Source: Margaritifera margaritifera (taxonomy: Eukaryota > Mollusca > Bivalvia > Unionida > Margaritiferidae). From it: a stretch of DNA of 64,000 nt. How positions within the stretch are numbered: the first letter of the stretch is position 1; every line of letters begins with the position of its first letter. This document shows positions 1-12,819 of the stretch, one piece after another. The notes under the pieces are model-generated. The model saw nothing but the letters and a program-made list of their open reading frames with translations. It searched no databases and was not told where the DNA came from. The stretch lies in the NCBI GenBank assembly GCA_029931535.1, contig JAQPZY010000295.1:1-64000 (forward strand). The letters are read 5' to 3'. Both the position numbers and the translations under genes were made by a program.

Positions 1-3000
1 GTATTCTTTTTATGTGGAAATGATAAAAAAGGCAATCAATTCTGTTAGGTGGTCAGGGCAGAATATGCTACGCTTTGGCTTAGAGCTTATCGATCGTTTC
101 ATACCTCACACAGTGTTAGTGGCCACTCCTTCCACGCCTGATACATACTATACTCTTCTGCTGCAATCTTTCCGACTGCAACTCACATTCAACAACTCTG
201 TGGACCATTCATGTTTGGTCTCTCACTTACTTGTGTTGCCTTTAAATGCAAACATCTGCCAGGCATATTGTAAGGTTTTGGAATCATATTTGTTGGTCAC
301 AATTCTTAGCTCGAAGTTATCTGGCATATAAAACAGGCATAGGTCCCAAGGGTTTAAAATGTGAGACTGGTAAGGTATTTGGCTTTATGAAGCCACAGCA
401 TGCTAAAGTTTGATGCTAGCTGTAGGTAGCATCTGTCAGGTACAAACAAAGTGCCTCCAAGAAAACAAATTTATATAAGACTGGTGGCACGGTTCACATC
501 AATATTTTTCACAAAGTCTCATTTCTGAGTAATGTCATATTCCTCCAGCCTGGCTCTCAGGGCTCAATGATATTATTTTCTTGAAGCATGTCTCTGAATG
601 AATCTTCATCCTTTACAGTAATAGTGCGTGATCCTGGCTGTCTTGACTCATGAAAGTCTTTTTAGTGGCCAGCAATTTGTTTTTTCTGGGTAATATCCCA
701 AATGCCGATTCTGGCATGGCGGCTAAATATAGCCAAAAAATTAGTAAGGGATGTTTCCTTATTCCAGACACCTGAAAGAAAGTCACAATAATCTGTGCAG
801 AGAGCATGTCATCAAGATTGCCTCTAAAAGTGCTTCAGGGTTGCTAAAAAAAACTTTGTCTTTTTTGTTACAATGCCTATGGATGGTCATAAACCCCTTA
901 TTTCAGGTAAATAGTAGGGCAGATAATGATGATGGAATAAAAGTGGCCCTTAAATTCTGTTTCTAGAAGCTAATAGGCAAAACTTCTTTTGCTGCTGTAA
1001 CCGGCAGCAAATTATTATGGCACATTGTGGAGAAAAGTTTTTAAAGATTTGCTGTCATTCCCTGCTGCTCTAGCTGCATGCAAGCACTGCCGGTCTAATA
1101 GATGGACAGAACTATACTGGACCATTTTAGGTTGTGAGCTGCGTGTCCATGATAATAAAGGGACATACAGTTTCAAACCTGTCTACTGCGGACATCCATG
1201 GCTGAAAAGGCCAAAAGTGACCTTTGTAGACAGGTGGACCTTGGTAGGACAGGTTTCAGCTCTCAAAACTTGGTTCATGACAAATACATCTTTTATACAC
1301 TGAATAGCATTAGGCCCATATTATTATTAGTATGCTTTCAACATACATTTTAATTTAGCTATTTAGCAAAAAGAAAAATAACAAAAATTATAATAATAAA
1401 ATGTTCCACTTTTAAATCCATCATGATACATTAAATCATCACTTAACAGTTAGATAACGGCATCTAATTAAAATTACTAAATTGACAGCTTACTTGTGAT
1501 TGTCAAACACAGGAATCTGACTTTTTGTTAGGCCAGATGGTATAATTGGGCATGAAAATAGGTGTTCAAACAACTGATGGATTAAGCAGCTGCTCAAAAA
1601 CTCACAGAGAACAAAAAGACAGTCGGCTTTTTTGTGGGAGGATCCTTTGATCATTAGGGAATGAAAAGGTAGCTTCCTGCAGGGTATTAGTTAGTACACA
1701 GCACACTACACTGTAAAGGGAATAATCACAAGTGCAGTGTACCATGTTATCTCTATCTCATTTGGTTGTGTTTGTACATAATCTCGCTACACTCCAGATT
1801 AACATTGTTATCAAAATCGGCCACTAATATCATCACTTCATGCTTAATAATCCCCTTGGATCTTAGCTCCCATTTCTACCCTTATGTTTGCAACTACACG
1901 GAGCTATACTTTGTCCCCACTTATCCCAGGAAATGGAATTGCTTTGATTCTCTCATGGTAAGGACAAAAAACAGCCTTGCCTTTTGAAGCTGGACAGTGT
2001 TTGACACCTTTGTAGTTGGACGTACAGCTTGATCTTGATACTACCGGTAAGTAAGCAATCAAGATAATGAAATGTTTGGAGGTAGGTCACTGGCTGATAA
2101 CACTCCAGTGGACTGCTTATCGCAGGGTTGAAAACCAGTCTTTTGGTTAGGTAAACACCTGGCTGCTAACCGCCTGAAAGCAGGTTGAGCTACTAAATAT
2201 TAGGGTGCTTTTTTTTTTTTATTATATAAAAATTGCCAGGAGGAAATTAGATATTGACCATTGTGGATCCTAGGTTGACCATACTGAACCAACAGGGTTA
2301 CCGTTGAGGCACAGGTTTTTACTGTAAATGTTTAACATCAACCTGCCACTTTTCAACTCTGCAGTGTGACCTCTTTGCTCGCCATTTTCTAAATGTTATC
2401 CTGACCTGGAAAGCATTCCATGTCCTTCTGAGGTCCTCCATATCGAAAAGGGCAAACCTGTATTTGTTAAAAAACTTGCCCACATCTAACTCAGGCCAGC
2501 CCTCGCATCCTTAATTGACTCCTCTCCGCCAATTATCTTCAGGGCCTCCTATCCCACAACTGCTGGTTATACACACCAACCCTGCCCCTGGTCACCCAAG
2601 ATTTGGCTCTGGTAATGCCCCTGGATTGTCCATCTACCAACTGACCTTGTTGATGAGGGGGTTATAGAAGTATTCAGTGCCACATGCAAACTCTGTGCTT
2701 TGAGTTGGATCCTTAAAGAGCAAAACTATTGCTTTCATGCTTTTATTGGGAGTGTTGAGGCTGATATTCCACACACAATCACTTTTGTTCAACACAATCC
2801 TGAGATGGCATTGAACTCATGAATACAGAATCGCCACTTTTCCCATGCACTGATTTCTGATTATGTGGTCCAGGTCCGGGTGGGTAATGGAGTCGAATTC
2901 CAGCAAAATTTCGCTAATAGTGTAGGTCACACCCCTGTTAGTTCTCTTGCGGTTCACCCTGGCCAATAGTTGTTTATAAAAACGAGCTCAATGGGTGAGG

Positions 3001-4560
3001 CAAATCTGAAATGCAACAAGGAATAACCTGTATCCAAACAATGAGCTGCTACAGACATGTCATGCCTTCTGATATGGCATTGTGGCGATCAATAATGGCC
3101 AGTTGACCAACGACGTATTTTAGCAGTGTTGTTGCTCATTGTATATCCTGATCAGATGGCATTAAGCCTGCTCTTTTTCCGTTCAGCCGAGAGATGCTTT
3201 GTTTTAACATCCTCGGATGTCTGTGTTGTCAATGCAGGCACAATCATAATTCCTTCAAACTTAATGCTATACCTTTTTAAAGATAGCATTACCAATGTTT
3301 GTTTGTACAATCATGCCAAAGGTGGCATCTTGTCTGCACCTGCCCCATTCCATGCAAAGTAATTGTTTTGGAATGCCAATCTAGCAGTGGCCATGGCACA
3401 ATGACATCATTTTCTCATTGAGGTTTGGGATAATCTATACAATACAGCAGTTTTTTTTTGAGGTCTTATGGGTGCATGGGGGATTTGTCACAGCATATGG
3501 TTAGCTTACACGTATAACTCACCTTTTAACACCATAAGCATGCATTGAAAGAGAGCGGAATGAGTTTGACCTTGTTATCTGAATTGAGCTTGACATACTC
3601 GCAGTTGGCTTAATTTAGAGTTCACACACCCATTTCTTCAATAGTGTGAGCATATAGCTACATTACAATGGTTAAAGGCAGTTCCGATATACAAATATGA
3701 GCTGAGTTTGACCATCATGAGGCCCATCGGCCCTGATGGAAACATTGAAACAACTGAATCACACATTTACCGTCATAAAGTAAATGAGAATAGAAGAAAT
3801 GGCCAATGGAAAATGCCTTCTTTGGCCAGTGGCTAAGCAAGGTGCCTGTACCAGGTAGAGGCAAGATGATTCAACTCCACAAGGGAACTTAAAATGTCAT
3901 CCCTTAGCTGATCTTGATCGTGTATTGCAAAGGACTGGAGTTTGGAAAAAATTGCTAAATAACAATCTCAAGTTTATGGCAAAGGACAACTACCTCACAC
4001 GGTAAAGTGGGTGTAAAAAATGGTTTTCTCCCTAACAAGCAAAAAATGAACACCAAAGACTTCATAGCCCCATCAACCACTACAAAGAACAAGGGGGGGG
4101 AGTTCATTTTGTCCAAATATTAAAAAGGGTAATTACCTTTATATAACAATAAAGGAACCTGTGCTTAATTAAATGAATTTAATTGAAACTTGTGCTTAAT
4201 ATTAAATGAATTAATTACTGATTTGGTTTCCACTGTTATATTGAAGAAAACTAATGTACAGGAATGGCTTTTCTATTGGACATGTGCCAATGTGGATTTC
4301 AAGATATTTTGTAGGGTATTACCTGGCTAAAGTTAAATAAATCAACCTGGAAAAAATTCATTATCAAAAATACATATTTATGTTTTGAATTGGGCATAAT
4401 GACTCTTGTCACCTTTTCTATGGACAATCTATTGTGACTTTTTGATCTGTGCAATTTTTTTATATGTTTAGTTAACTTTGTTTCTGGCTTAGCCTTGCTG
4501 TACGATTGTGGCCATTGAAAGGAAACACCATTATATATCAAATAGTGATCTATTACCATA
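1..4560. other. No gene or recognisable element seen
   Basis: I see no convincing coding exon, RNA gene or well-defined transposon here. Open frames are short, lack splice-site context and have no recognisable domain. There is a minor inverted repeat around 1,180-1,250 (CCTGTCTAC against GTAGACAGG) and an AT-rich tandem-like stretch at 4,140-4,230 where TGTGCTTAAT is repeated. The stretch reads as ordinary intergenic or intronic DNA. Confidence 0.5.
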
Positions 4561-4583
4561 AAAGTGCTTCATACTGAACTTAC

Positions 4584-4797
4584 ATTTCATGCTGGTGGTT
4601 GTCATGGATAAAACTCTTGGGTCTCCTGTTGGAATTTCATCTTCTTTGTGTGGTGTATTGTCAGCTTTTGTCATTGGATTTTTAGCATACTGATCTGAAA
4701 CAACTCTTCTAACAATGCCATACAATTGTTCATCTTTTACTAACAGAAAAAAGCGAACTAATCCTCTGTAGGCTTTGACGTGTTTCTGATAAGACAC
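4584..4797 (-). CDS. Candidate internal exon of an unidentified gene (exon b)
   Basis: A minus-strand open segment of about 71 codons. It follows an acceptor TTTAG at 4,800-4,798 and ends at a textbook donor, GTAAGT, beginning at 4,583. It begins VSYQKHVKAYRGL, is mostly helical and charged in its first half (RFFLLVKDEQLYGIVRRVV), then turns polar and proline-containing. The reading phase agrees with the upstream exon at 4,858-5,027 if a 60-nt intron (GTACAT...TTTAG) is removed, which also removes two in-frame stops. I do not recognise the family. Coding quality (few low-complexity runs, both splice sites, matching phase) is the argument for a real exon. A pseudogene remains possible. Confidence 0.4.
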
Positions 4798-4857
4798 CTA
4801 AATATGCCTTCAAACAATTTCTGAATTTGCCAGTAGCCACATTTTGCTGCCATGTAC

Positions 4858-5027
4858 TTCAAGCAGAGCTTCACTACTTAAGTCACTGATTAATTTAAAC
4901 AAATGACTCAGGGCAATCTCCAGGTTGTATATTTCTTTGGATAAACCATCATTCCATTTGGGACAACAAAATTTCACTGGCCTTTTTGAGTTGTCAGTAG
5001 GTAGAACCATGTCTGCAGTTATGTCTT
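4858..5027 (-). CDS. Candidate internal exon of an unidentified gene (exon a)
   Basis: A minus-strand open segment just after a strong acceptor, a run of CT followed by TTTTTCAG ending at 5,028. It encodes EDITADMVLPTDNS, then a Cys-Cys-Pro-Lys-Trp segment and a long amphipathic helix (IYNLEIALSHLFKLISDL). It begins in phase 1 and, if the GTACAT donor at 4,857 is used, ends in phase 0, matching the phase-0 start of the next exon at 4,797. Without splicing the frame runs into stops at 4,810 and nearby. No domain is recognised. The short 60-nt intron is unusual for an animal gene, so confidence is moderate. Confidence 0.4.
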
Positions 5028-5863
5028 CTGAAAAAGAGAGAGAATATATGCATATCTTGGACAATATTTCCAAAACTTGGTTAATAAATTTTCTAAGACA
5101 AATGTGCAGAAGTAGGGATCAAGTTTCTGCTCACAAATAGAAACAACAAGAGAAAATTCTCTTCTTGTTACATAATATCAACAACTTATTTTGCTCACAT
5201 TCCTGATTCAGATATTGTGGTCTGATATGAAATGACACATCATCAAAACGGTTACGAAACCCATTAAATCTGAATCCTTGACAAGGCTTTAACAATATAA
5301 CTAAAGCAATTATTGTAAACTTACAGTACTATCAAGATTGTTTCAGATCATAAAGATTGTCTTTGATCACAGAATGTATCACAGGGCTTTACAAATCCAC
5401 TTGCCAGATGCCCAGGTGAAACTCACATTTAGTTCAGGCAACTCCAAAAAATAGAGACAAAGAGAAGGGGGTCATAATCAGTTCATCATGTTATATATTC
5501 TGCAAATTTTATACTCTGCGATCTTGCAAAAGTACATATATCAGCACCTTTATTTAGTGTTTATATGTACCATATTCTTCTCTTACATGACTGCCTACAA
5601 TTTCTTTCATCTATTGATCCTTTATTTCACACAATATACTGTCAAAATCTGTTTTTTCCATCCTGCAGACAATGTCAAGGTCAATCTTGCATTTTCTCAA
5701 GCAGACATAATGTGAATATTTACTATTTGAAGCAAGTTTTGACATATAGAGAATATTTATATTCTACCATAATTTGGTGTGTATAACGTGCCCCCCCATT
5801 TTTGACCCAGAAGGAGGTAACAACATTTTTTCTGCCGTACAGCGCACATGTAATATAATACAT

Positions 5864-6044
5864 TTAAAATCTTGATAAGTCTGCATTGTTTTCATTGTGC
5901 GACAATAGTTGGTCATTTTGGATAGTGCACTGATCATCATCTGTTACACGACATTTGAAATGTTTATAATAAACCAGTGCTTCACTGTTTCTCTTGTCTC
6001 TCGTCAGTACATGGCACCCAATCATGACCAATAATATTTTACAG
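5864..6044 (-). CDS. Possible 3'-terminal exon, unidentified
   Basis: After a pyrimidine-rich stretch and acceptor GATAG at 6,049-6,045, an open frame of about 59 codons runs to a TAA at 5,866-5,864. It contains VMIGCHVLTRDKRNSEALVY and an Asp/Asn-rich tail. It has no family match that I recognise. It lies on the same strand as the exons at 4.58-5.03 kb but ends in a stop upstream of them, so it would belong to another transcript, be an alternative end, or be noise. Confidence 0.2.
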
Positions 6045-6195
6045 CTATCACAAAAGAAAGAACAAAAAAAAGTAGCAATACTGAAAATATATCTTTCCAA
6101 TTTTACGGTTGGATGTTAAAAGGGCTGTTGTATGGAGTTCAGTCTGTTGCATCAAATCCCTCAAATTCCTCTACTTTTTCGTCACTCTGAAAAAG

Positions 6196-6338
6196 TCACT
6201 GCATGTCTTCATTTGTCATTCTTCTCAGCTCCCTAACAAAAGACCCTCCTACAATGAATTCCCTCCAAGCGGCTCTTTTACCACATGTTTCTGCAAAGGC
6301 AATGATGCTTAGCTTGTCTTTTGCATTGTACAAGTTTC
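6196..6338 (-). CDS. Possible exon, unidentified
   Basis: A minus-strand frame of about 46 codons after a possible acceptor (GTGTAG ending at 6,339). It reads NLYNAKDKLSIIAFAETCG and continues with a basic helix, FVRELRRMTNEDM, before a TGA at 6,198-6,196. The composition looks protein-like, but the downstream donor is not clear and no domain is recognised. Confidence 0.2.
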
Positions 6339-6499
6339 CTACACTGACCATGTTGATACTTTCCTCAACTAGATTTGTTCAGATTCAAGATTGAACACAA
6401 GATGATATGTCAAAGTTCAGGTCCAGTATTAATACTTATTTGGATTATCATGACACCTCTGAAATATACCTCAATGTCCATGCTAGAATTTACCAACAC

Positions 6500-6892
6500 A
6501 ACGCAGCGTAATTATGCTTCGCACATCAAAGCTTTAGTCAGCGCTGATTACCTTTAAAAACACACATGTTGTGTCAATTAAACATTCATCACTGTATTGA
6601 AATAATCACTGTATTGAAATAACAAGAAGTATCAAATACCATGACTTAAGATGAGAAATAAAACATAGAACCAAGTTTATTTGTTTTTTAAAAAAAACAT
6701 AAATAAATTGAAAATTTACCTAGACAAAGCAATGTAATTATGTTTAGCACGTCTAAGCTTTAGCCATCGCTGAATACACTGAAAAGACCACACTGAGTCA
6801 ATGAAGCATTGATCACTGTACAGTAGTCACAAAGAAATATCAAATACTGTGATTTAAGATGAGAAATAAAACTAAGAACCAAGTTTATTTTC
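6500..6892. repeat. Diverged tandem duplication, unit about 220 bp
   Basis: Two neighbouring segments, about 6,500-6,690 and 6,725-6,892, share ordered blocks: GTAATTATG, TCTAAGCTTTAGCC-like, a run around ATCACTGTA, then a common end with AAGATGAGAAATAAAAC followed by AACCAAGTTTATTT. Divergence is considerable, so the duplication is old. A smaller direct duplication (AATCACTGTATTGAAAT, twice) sits inside the first unit. Confidence 0.6.
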
Positions 6893-7619
6893 CAAAGAAG
6901 AAAAGGTATTTGCCAAATTCATACCTGAACTTGTTATTTTGTTTCACCATATGTGTCAATGTTACCATAACAGATAAACCATAGTCATGAAAAAGATGTC
7001 CCCTACATGTGCTTCTGATGAGAACATGAACACTATTTGAATTCTAAATATTATATCTCAATTCAACCATAAATAAAAAACTTAATAAATCAAAAAAAAA
7101 TTTATTAGATTAACAGTTATCAAATATTGAACATTTACAAGTATCGTAATCATATCTGTTCCATTGCAATGCAGTAGTTTGCACAACTTTAATGTAAATG
7201 TGACACAGTAGAACAACAGTTGTACGTATATTTATTTCCAGTCAAGTCACAGAACAAAAAGCTACACAGTGATGCAAAATGAAATGAATTTATTAACATA
7301 AGCAATCAAAGAACAAGACTACTGAGGTCTGTAAGCATTATTTAATTCTTTAATATGGCTAGTAAACAATTTAGTTACAATGTAACAGATTTAATAGATT
7401 TAACACCCTAGTAAGTGACATGTGGGGCAGCTTTAGCACCTTGATCCTTTCATTAGATCGACCTGGAAAAAAAATTTTCTTCTTCTGTACGCCCTTCTGA
7501 ATATAAGAAAATTAGGTTTAAAAAAGTGCTCATTATACACACCAAAATACTTTAAGTTATGTTACATTTTGATCATAATATTTATAAATATACAGGATTC
7601 ACAGACTTTCAAGTTCTAA
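6893..7619. other. AT-rich DNA, nothing recognised
   Basis: AT-rich, with many stops in all frames. No gene or repeat is supported. Confidence 0.4.
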
Positions 7620-8000
7620 CCTAGCCATGGGCAGGTTTTTCCAATTTTAGTAACAGTAGCCATGTTTTATGTTGGATCAGCATCATTTCAACAATTTAAA
7701 AGACCTTCATGCCGAAATGCTTTCCTTCAAATTTGGTAAGATTCTGTCAGGCATTTCCTTATATGATGTCATTTAAAGTTTATTTAACATTTTTTATAGC
7801 ACTGACAGCCATATTGGATGGTAGATAAAATTATTTCACCAAATCTGAAAAAGCTTCACGCCTGGATGCTTTCTGTTAAATTTGGTCAAATTCTGCTAAG
7901 CGGTTTTTTATAAAAACTTGTAAATAGCAATTTAGAATGGATGACACACTGATGAAGGACCATAACAAGAGTTTACTTGGTCTTATGGCCAGGTGGGTTA
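7620..8000. repeat. Old interspersed repeat ending in GGTCTTATGGCCAGG tail
   Basis: Contains phrases typical of the dispersed repeats in this window (AGCCATATTGGATG, then a sequence about sugar-free T-rich filler) and ends near 7,970-8,000 with CTTGGTCTTATGGCCAGG and GGGTTAA. The same tail occurs at 20,380-20,400, where it ends in CTAA. It is a degraded member of a hairpin-tailed family. Confidence 0.5.
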
Positions 8001-11000
8001 AAATGATATAATCCTTCAAATATAAGCACAAAATATGCTATATAAACCAAATTCTTTTAAAAAGTCCGCGATTTTCTCTGGTGGTACATTATCAAAAGAC
8101 TTCTCAATACTACCGAATCTCTGCAGTTTGTTCTATAAAAAAGATGACACTCTCAGATGATGGGTTTAATGTAAGTTCATGCTGCTATATTACAGCTCTA
8201 CAATATTATACTATTTAGATTTGATCCTATGTGTTACACGACTTCCTGACTAACTGTCTGAAAGACTTTAAAATCTACATGAAATTTACATAACATTTCA
8301 ACATTTCTTTAAAACATGTACTAATAATATTATATCTGAAATACTTTGATACATAAAAGTCCGCAATGTGTCAAAAGTAATATATACTTTTAAGATTTGT
8401 TTTGCTCTCACTGGCTATGAATATAAACTTCTTAAATCAACATTTTTAAATTGCTGTTCAATTTTTATTTTGGTTTGGTTCTAATTATTTCTCATCTTTT
8501 TTTTCAGGTTATTCACCTCTGGAGGCAGTTTCCACATAGCATAAACCAGGGAAAGTTCTGAGCTAAACCTCAGATCAGTTCAAAATAACTACATAACATA
8601 AAAAATTAAATTTCTCAATTTTTTCCTCATAATAACATTTTTTTCCTTTTTTAATTGGGGGGTAGGGGGGAGAAGGGGCCAGGCATAAAGAGAAAATGAC
8701 CACTCTGAGGAGACCATGACAAATAAAGGCTTGCAATCTGATATATCAAATTGTCCTTGCATGTTGTTAAAAGATAAGTAACTACATGTATAACAAGGTG
8801 TCCACCATGCTGAATTAGCTCTAATGGGTGCCATTTTTATTTCCTTACCCCAAGTATAAGACATCCATAAAGTTTCATTCAGGTATGTAATGTAGAACTA
8901 ATGTTATTGTGCAGAAACCATTTTAATTCTTTCATACAGTGACCTTGACCTTAGGTATCAAAATAAGAAGAAAAAGCAACTTATCTCTGTATGTGTCTGT
9001 GTTTGTAAAAAGTGCAAAATGGGAACATCTATGATGATACTCACCAACAGACCAGGGACACATCTTGAAACGTGGATGTCCACATTTTGTAATACTGGCA
9101 GAAATGTATTGCCATGACCTTATTTGGTGATAAAAAACCTTGAAATAAGCATATTGGAGCATGTCCCCATTTGGTCAGTATTTTTCCACATCATACCAAG
9201 CACACAAATACAAACATTCCACTCAACTCAAAACTTTGTATCAGTTGGAAAACTGGGTCCCCATTTACACTGTTAAATTCTCGTTGTCAGCTCTGCTGCC
9301 TGCTGTGGCACTTTGTTTTCAAATTACTCAATGAAGTTGGCATCATGAAGATCTCACAGGACTCAAGACCGATATGTAAACACAGACAAATATGTATTAT
9401 ATATTTTCATTTTAAAACACCAAAAGGAAGATCAATTATGTGTTTATTAAAGGATAATCCACCATTCCAAACACTTTCGCAAAATTAGATCGTGAACACA
9501 TGAAAATTGAATAGATACCTTTGCAAATATACTGAATACCACTTTTTTCAAATAAATTGATAAGACTTCAAAGGGCAAGAGACTTTAGCCATTCAGCTCT
9601 GTTTGTACATTTTATTTATTATTTGCATGTGAGACATTTGCATTTTGAAAAGAAATACATCACAAAATATGAACACAGAGTTTAGTTCATTCACATTTTT
9701 ATTCAATTGGGAATGCTAAAAATCTAGTTAAAATATGATTTGTTTAGCATACGTTATATCAAAGACTTTTCTTGTTTAATTGTCAGCATGATTTGCTATG
9801 ATTTGAATGTTCATTCAAAAATTGTAACAATAGTGATTTTGTATTTTTCTGTATGCAGTTAAAATATTTCCCTGCATTAAGTTCACTACTGCAGCTACTA
9901 CAATTCATCATCATCATCCTGGTCATTGTTGAAATGGAGCATAACAAGGAATTGTCACATGGTAATGAAGTAAATAATAGTGATAACTGTTCATTTCTCC
10001 AATTTGCAGCATTAAGAGATAAATCCAACAAGTTGATCTTGAGCTAACAGGAAGAAAAACAAAGCTTTTGTAAAAACTTGTACCTGGTATCAGTCACGAC
10101 ATAAAATATAAAAGTTTTCATAACTATATTCTGTGTTTCTCGATGTATCTTAAATGTGCAAGCATGCAGCAGTATAAATAATGTAAAGCAAAATATTTAT
10201 ATGATACTTGCCCGATTCAAAACCTAAATTGAAGAATATTTCTCTTCCATTTCATCGGTACTTTTTCATATTCTCTACATTTTCCCTAATTTCCTACCTT
10301 TTCTGTCTTTCTTCTGTCTGTCTTTCTTTCTTTCTTCTTTCTAGCTTACTTATTTTCTTTCTTTGTAAAAAATCAACTAATAGCATGTCTTTGAAAACTC
10401 TGAGCACAATGCAAATATTTGTTATTAGACAGTAACGTTCAATCACTATGGATCTACTACTCTAATTCCTCATGCACTCATAATACATCACAGTTAATTT
10501 TCACAGCACTGAAACAGCATTATGACAATAGGAAATTTATTGTTTATAGCTGAATTGGAGAAGTCTTTGTTATTTTTCTTCTCATTACAAATGCTGAATC
10601 TGATTCATGTACATAAGAATGATTGCCATGAGCTCTGATGCCACTATGTTGAGGTGTGATTGCAAAAATTCAGTGGTAATGTACATGAGGTAAAAGTATA
10701 CTGTATTCTACTTAGAGAAAATGCTGTCTGTATTTTGACTTGAAGGAACCATCATTTCAGTAATTTGTTTACATTAAGGTATATGGCAACAACTATCTGC
10801 TTACATGACCCCTGAAAAGGTGGGAATTCTCAACAAAGCTCATAATGAACACATGCCCTATGCTCCCCACCCCCTCATTTACATGTATATCTGACCCTTT
10901 CTTAAAGCATTTACAAAGTATGTGAAATTTTCAGGTTCAAATTTCTGATGTTTTTTTTTTATTATTTAATTTGCATTATATTTCACTTAAGTTAACATCC

Positions 11001-11040
11001 TATGTTTGTAAAATGTATTTTTGATAAACATGTGTGTGAA
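8001..11040. other. No gene supported
   Basis: Short open frames at 9.17-9.49 kb, 9.78-10.05 kb (both strands) and 10.2-10.4 kb have no domain or convincing splice frame. A CTTT/TTTC-rich microsatellite-like patch lies at 10,305-10,365. The 9,840-9,900 plus-strand TATGCAG followed by an open frame is suggestive of an acceptor but too weak to call. Confidence 0.4.
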
Positions 11041-11440
11041 GCTGGCGAGAACAAGAATCCCTTAGAGAGACTGACACTCTACTGTTCAAAAATAATTTCC
11101 AAGAATTCAATATAAGACCATTTCTTCTTTGTAATTGTTGAGTGCTGAAGTCTTGGGTGACAAGATTTTCAAATTAGCCACAGTGGAGGCCATACTGGAT
11201 GCAAGATCAGAACCATTTTCATTTAGAACAAACTAGACACCATTAGAAGACTTTTGAAAACCTCATGCCATAAAGACCATCCACTGAGAAGAATTAGTAA
11301 CAACAAGATTTTCATTATGTTCATTGTGGCAGCCATACTAGATGCCTGCAAGACACCTTTTTCATTTAGGGCCAACTAAATGTATATATCATAAGAAGTC
11401 TGTTGGTGAAAACCCTATGTTGATATGACCATAAAGACAT
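11041..11440. repeat. Pearl-like tandem-core repeat, partial
   Basis: Begins with a degraded head (AACAAGAATCCC, then GACTGACACTCTACTG) followed by about two diverged core units, recognised by ACAAGATTTTCA, GCCATACT-GGATG and CATTTTCATTTAG, spaced near 145 bp. The 3' tail with the terminal hairpin is missing. Confidence 0.65.
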
Positions 11441-11835
11441 TGAATCAAACATGATTTGCAAGACATACAAACACTACATAATACACACTACAATTGGCCA
11501 AAACACATAGCACATAACTTAAAATATATGCAAGCAAAGCATTTTAAAAGGCAGCACTATTTCGGTAACTAAAAAAAAACACAGGATGATCTGAAGGATG
11601 AAAAAAAAAGAGGCTATGTTACTTAAAATTATAGGCTAAAATCAAAATTTAAATTAAATTAAAAGCAAAAGCATTAATTTATGACTAAAAGCATGCTGAG
11701 ATTGAGATTTTGCCTTACTTAAAAAAAGAATGGAGTGCCTTACTTAAAGAAAGAAAGGAGCTAACAGTAGGGCACTTGATGGTACAGTACATAAGGCAAT
11801 GACGGTAAAACAAAACTGTAAGTGAGTGACATGAG

Positions 11836-12560
11836 GTGAGCACACAATATCCACACATTGCAGACACCTTGTAAGCAAGGACTTTTGCAGCATCGATTAA
11901 TAAATTATTTTCTATAACTTCATCTAAAACAATATTATATGGCACCAAACATTCAACTGTGTATATTCTGATGAATTAATAGAAAATAATTTATTGTTGG
12001 ATCCTGAAAATTTGTTTGACATTGAAAAGATGTTTCAATTACAGAAATCTGGAGACCGAAAGACTTCCACATCGAATGCTATCATAATTTAGACTTAGGC
12101 ACGCTTCCATATCTAGAATTTAAACCATGGTCATCTGCATCAATGGAATTATGTTATGCCGATTTGTTCCCAATGACAGTTTTGTTTTGTTTGCTTTTTG
12201 TACTTTCCAGCATCATATGGTATATGCAAATATCCTTGGGTTCAAATGCTGACAACTGAATATGGGACATCCTTCATTTACCAGCTGAAGTAGAATGGCC
12301 ATCAAATTCTGAAAGAAAACTTCATTGCTGGTGCTTTTGAATTTGGTTGTAGCCTGTGTGGGAGCCTACTTGATGATGATGGATTCTGCCCGAAATGTAT
12401 GTTTGAAATAAAAATTGTACTTATTACTTGGGCAATAAATTATCTTTACGGTTATCACTTATTTGTGTTTCTTTCAGCTAACAATTTGATACTGAACAAG
12501 CTGTTTCAAATGTGGTGACTCAGAGCAGCAGGTTAATGTGTTGGAAATCATTTCACCAAT
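11836..12560. repeat. Duplicated host segment, copy A, left part
   Basis: Closely matches 42,250-42,970 for more than 700 bp, from ACCTTGTAAGCAAGG-like sequence through ATTCAACTGTGTATATTCTG to GTGTTGGAAATCATTTCAC. Copy A is broken after that point by the DIRS element and resumes at 19,089. Copy B continues without interruption. It may be a transposon relic or a segmental duplicate of a gene piece; it carries a zinc-ribbon-like coding block (see the separate entry). Confidence 0.85.
12297..12398 (+). pseudogene. Zinc-ribbon-like exon fragment in duplicated segment
   Basis: Plus-strand reading GHQILKENFIAGAFEF then GCSLCGSLLDDDGFCPKC. The spacing CxxC-G-x(8)-CxxC resembles the small zinc ribbons found in many eukaryotic and prokaryotic proteins. 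The block is preceded by a possible acceptor (TTTACCAG at 12,284) but with an in-frame TAG before GHQ, and the last Cys codon overlaps a possible donor GTATGT at 12,397. The same block, identical here, is present in copy B at about 42,710-42,812. It is probably a fossil exon. The identity of the parent gene is unknown. Confidence 0.4.
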
Positions 12561-12772
12561 GTAGTTTTTTCGGGGGTAGAACTAATTTTAATTATGTAAT
12601 ACTTACCTGTTGCTATTGCATAGCTAATCTATTTCTATGACGGGAAATACCTGACCGTATGATGAGAATTCATCCTCCCATAGGGTTGACTAGAAAGTTC
12701 TAGTGAGTAGAACTCCCTGTGTAAACCCCCCAGTCTTTTGCATGTGTCACCCACAATTCATCATTCTTTTTC
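12561..12772. repeat. DIRS copy 1 left terminal repeat
   Basis: Inverted counterpart of 18,897-19,088. Shared core from TGTTGCTATTGCATAGC (12,608) to TCATCATTCTTTTTC (12,772), including ATGAGAATTCATCCTCCCAT and ACTAGAAAGTTCTAGTGA. The outer 47 bases (GTAGTTTTTTCGGGGG... TACTTACC) are unique to this end and are found again, reversed, in the internal complementary region. Confidence 0.9.
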
Positions 12773-12819
12773 AGGACGTAGCCTTACTAGTGGGACATCA
12801 GTGCGGGGAGGGAGGTTGG

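Noticed and set aside
1025..1303. 92-codon plus-strand open frame with several Cys and Trp
   Set aside because: No acceptor at its start, no domain, and a nearby inverted repeat explains part of the sequence; treated as chance.
9783..10047. Overlapping open frames on both strands near 9.8-10.0 kb
   Set aside because: Composition is biased by (CAT)n/(ATG)n, splice context is weak, and no homology is recognised.
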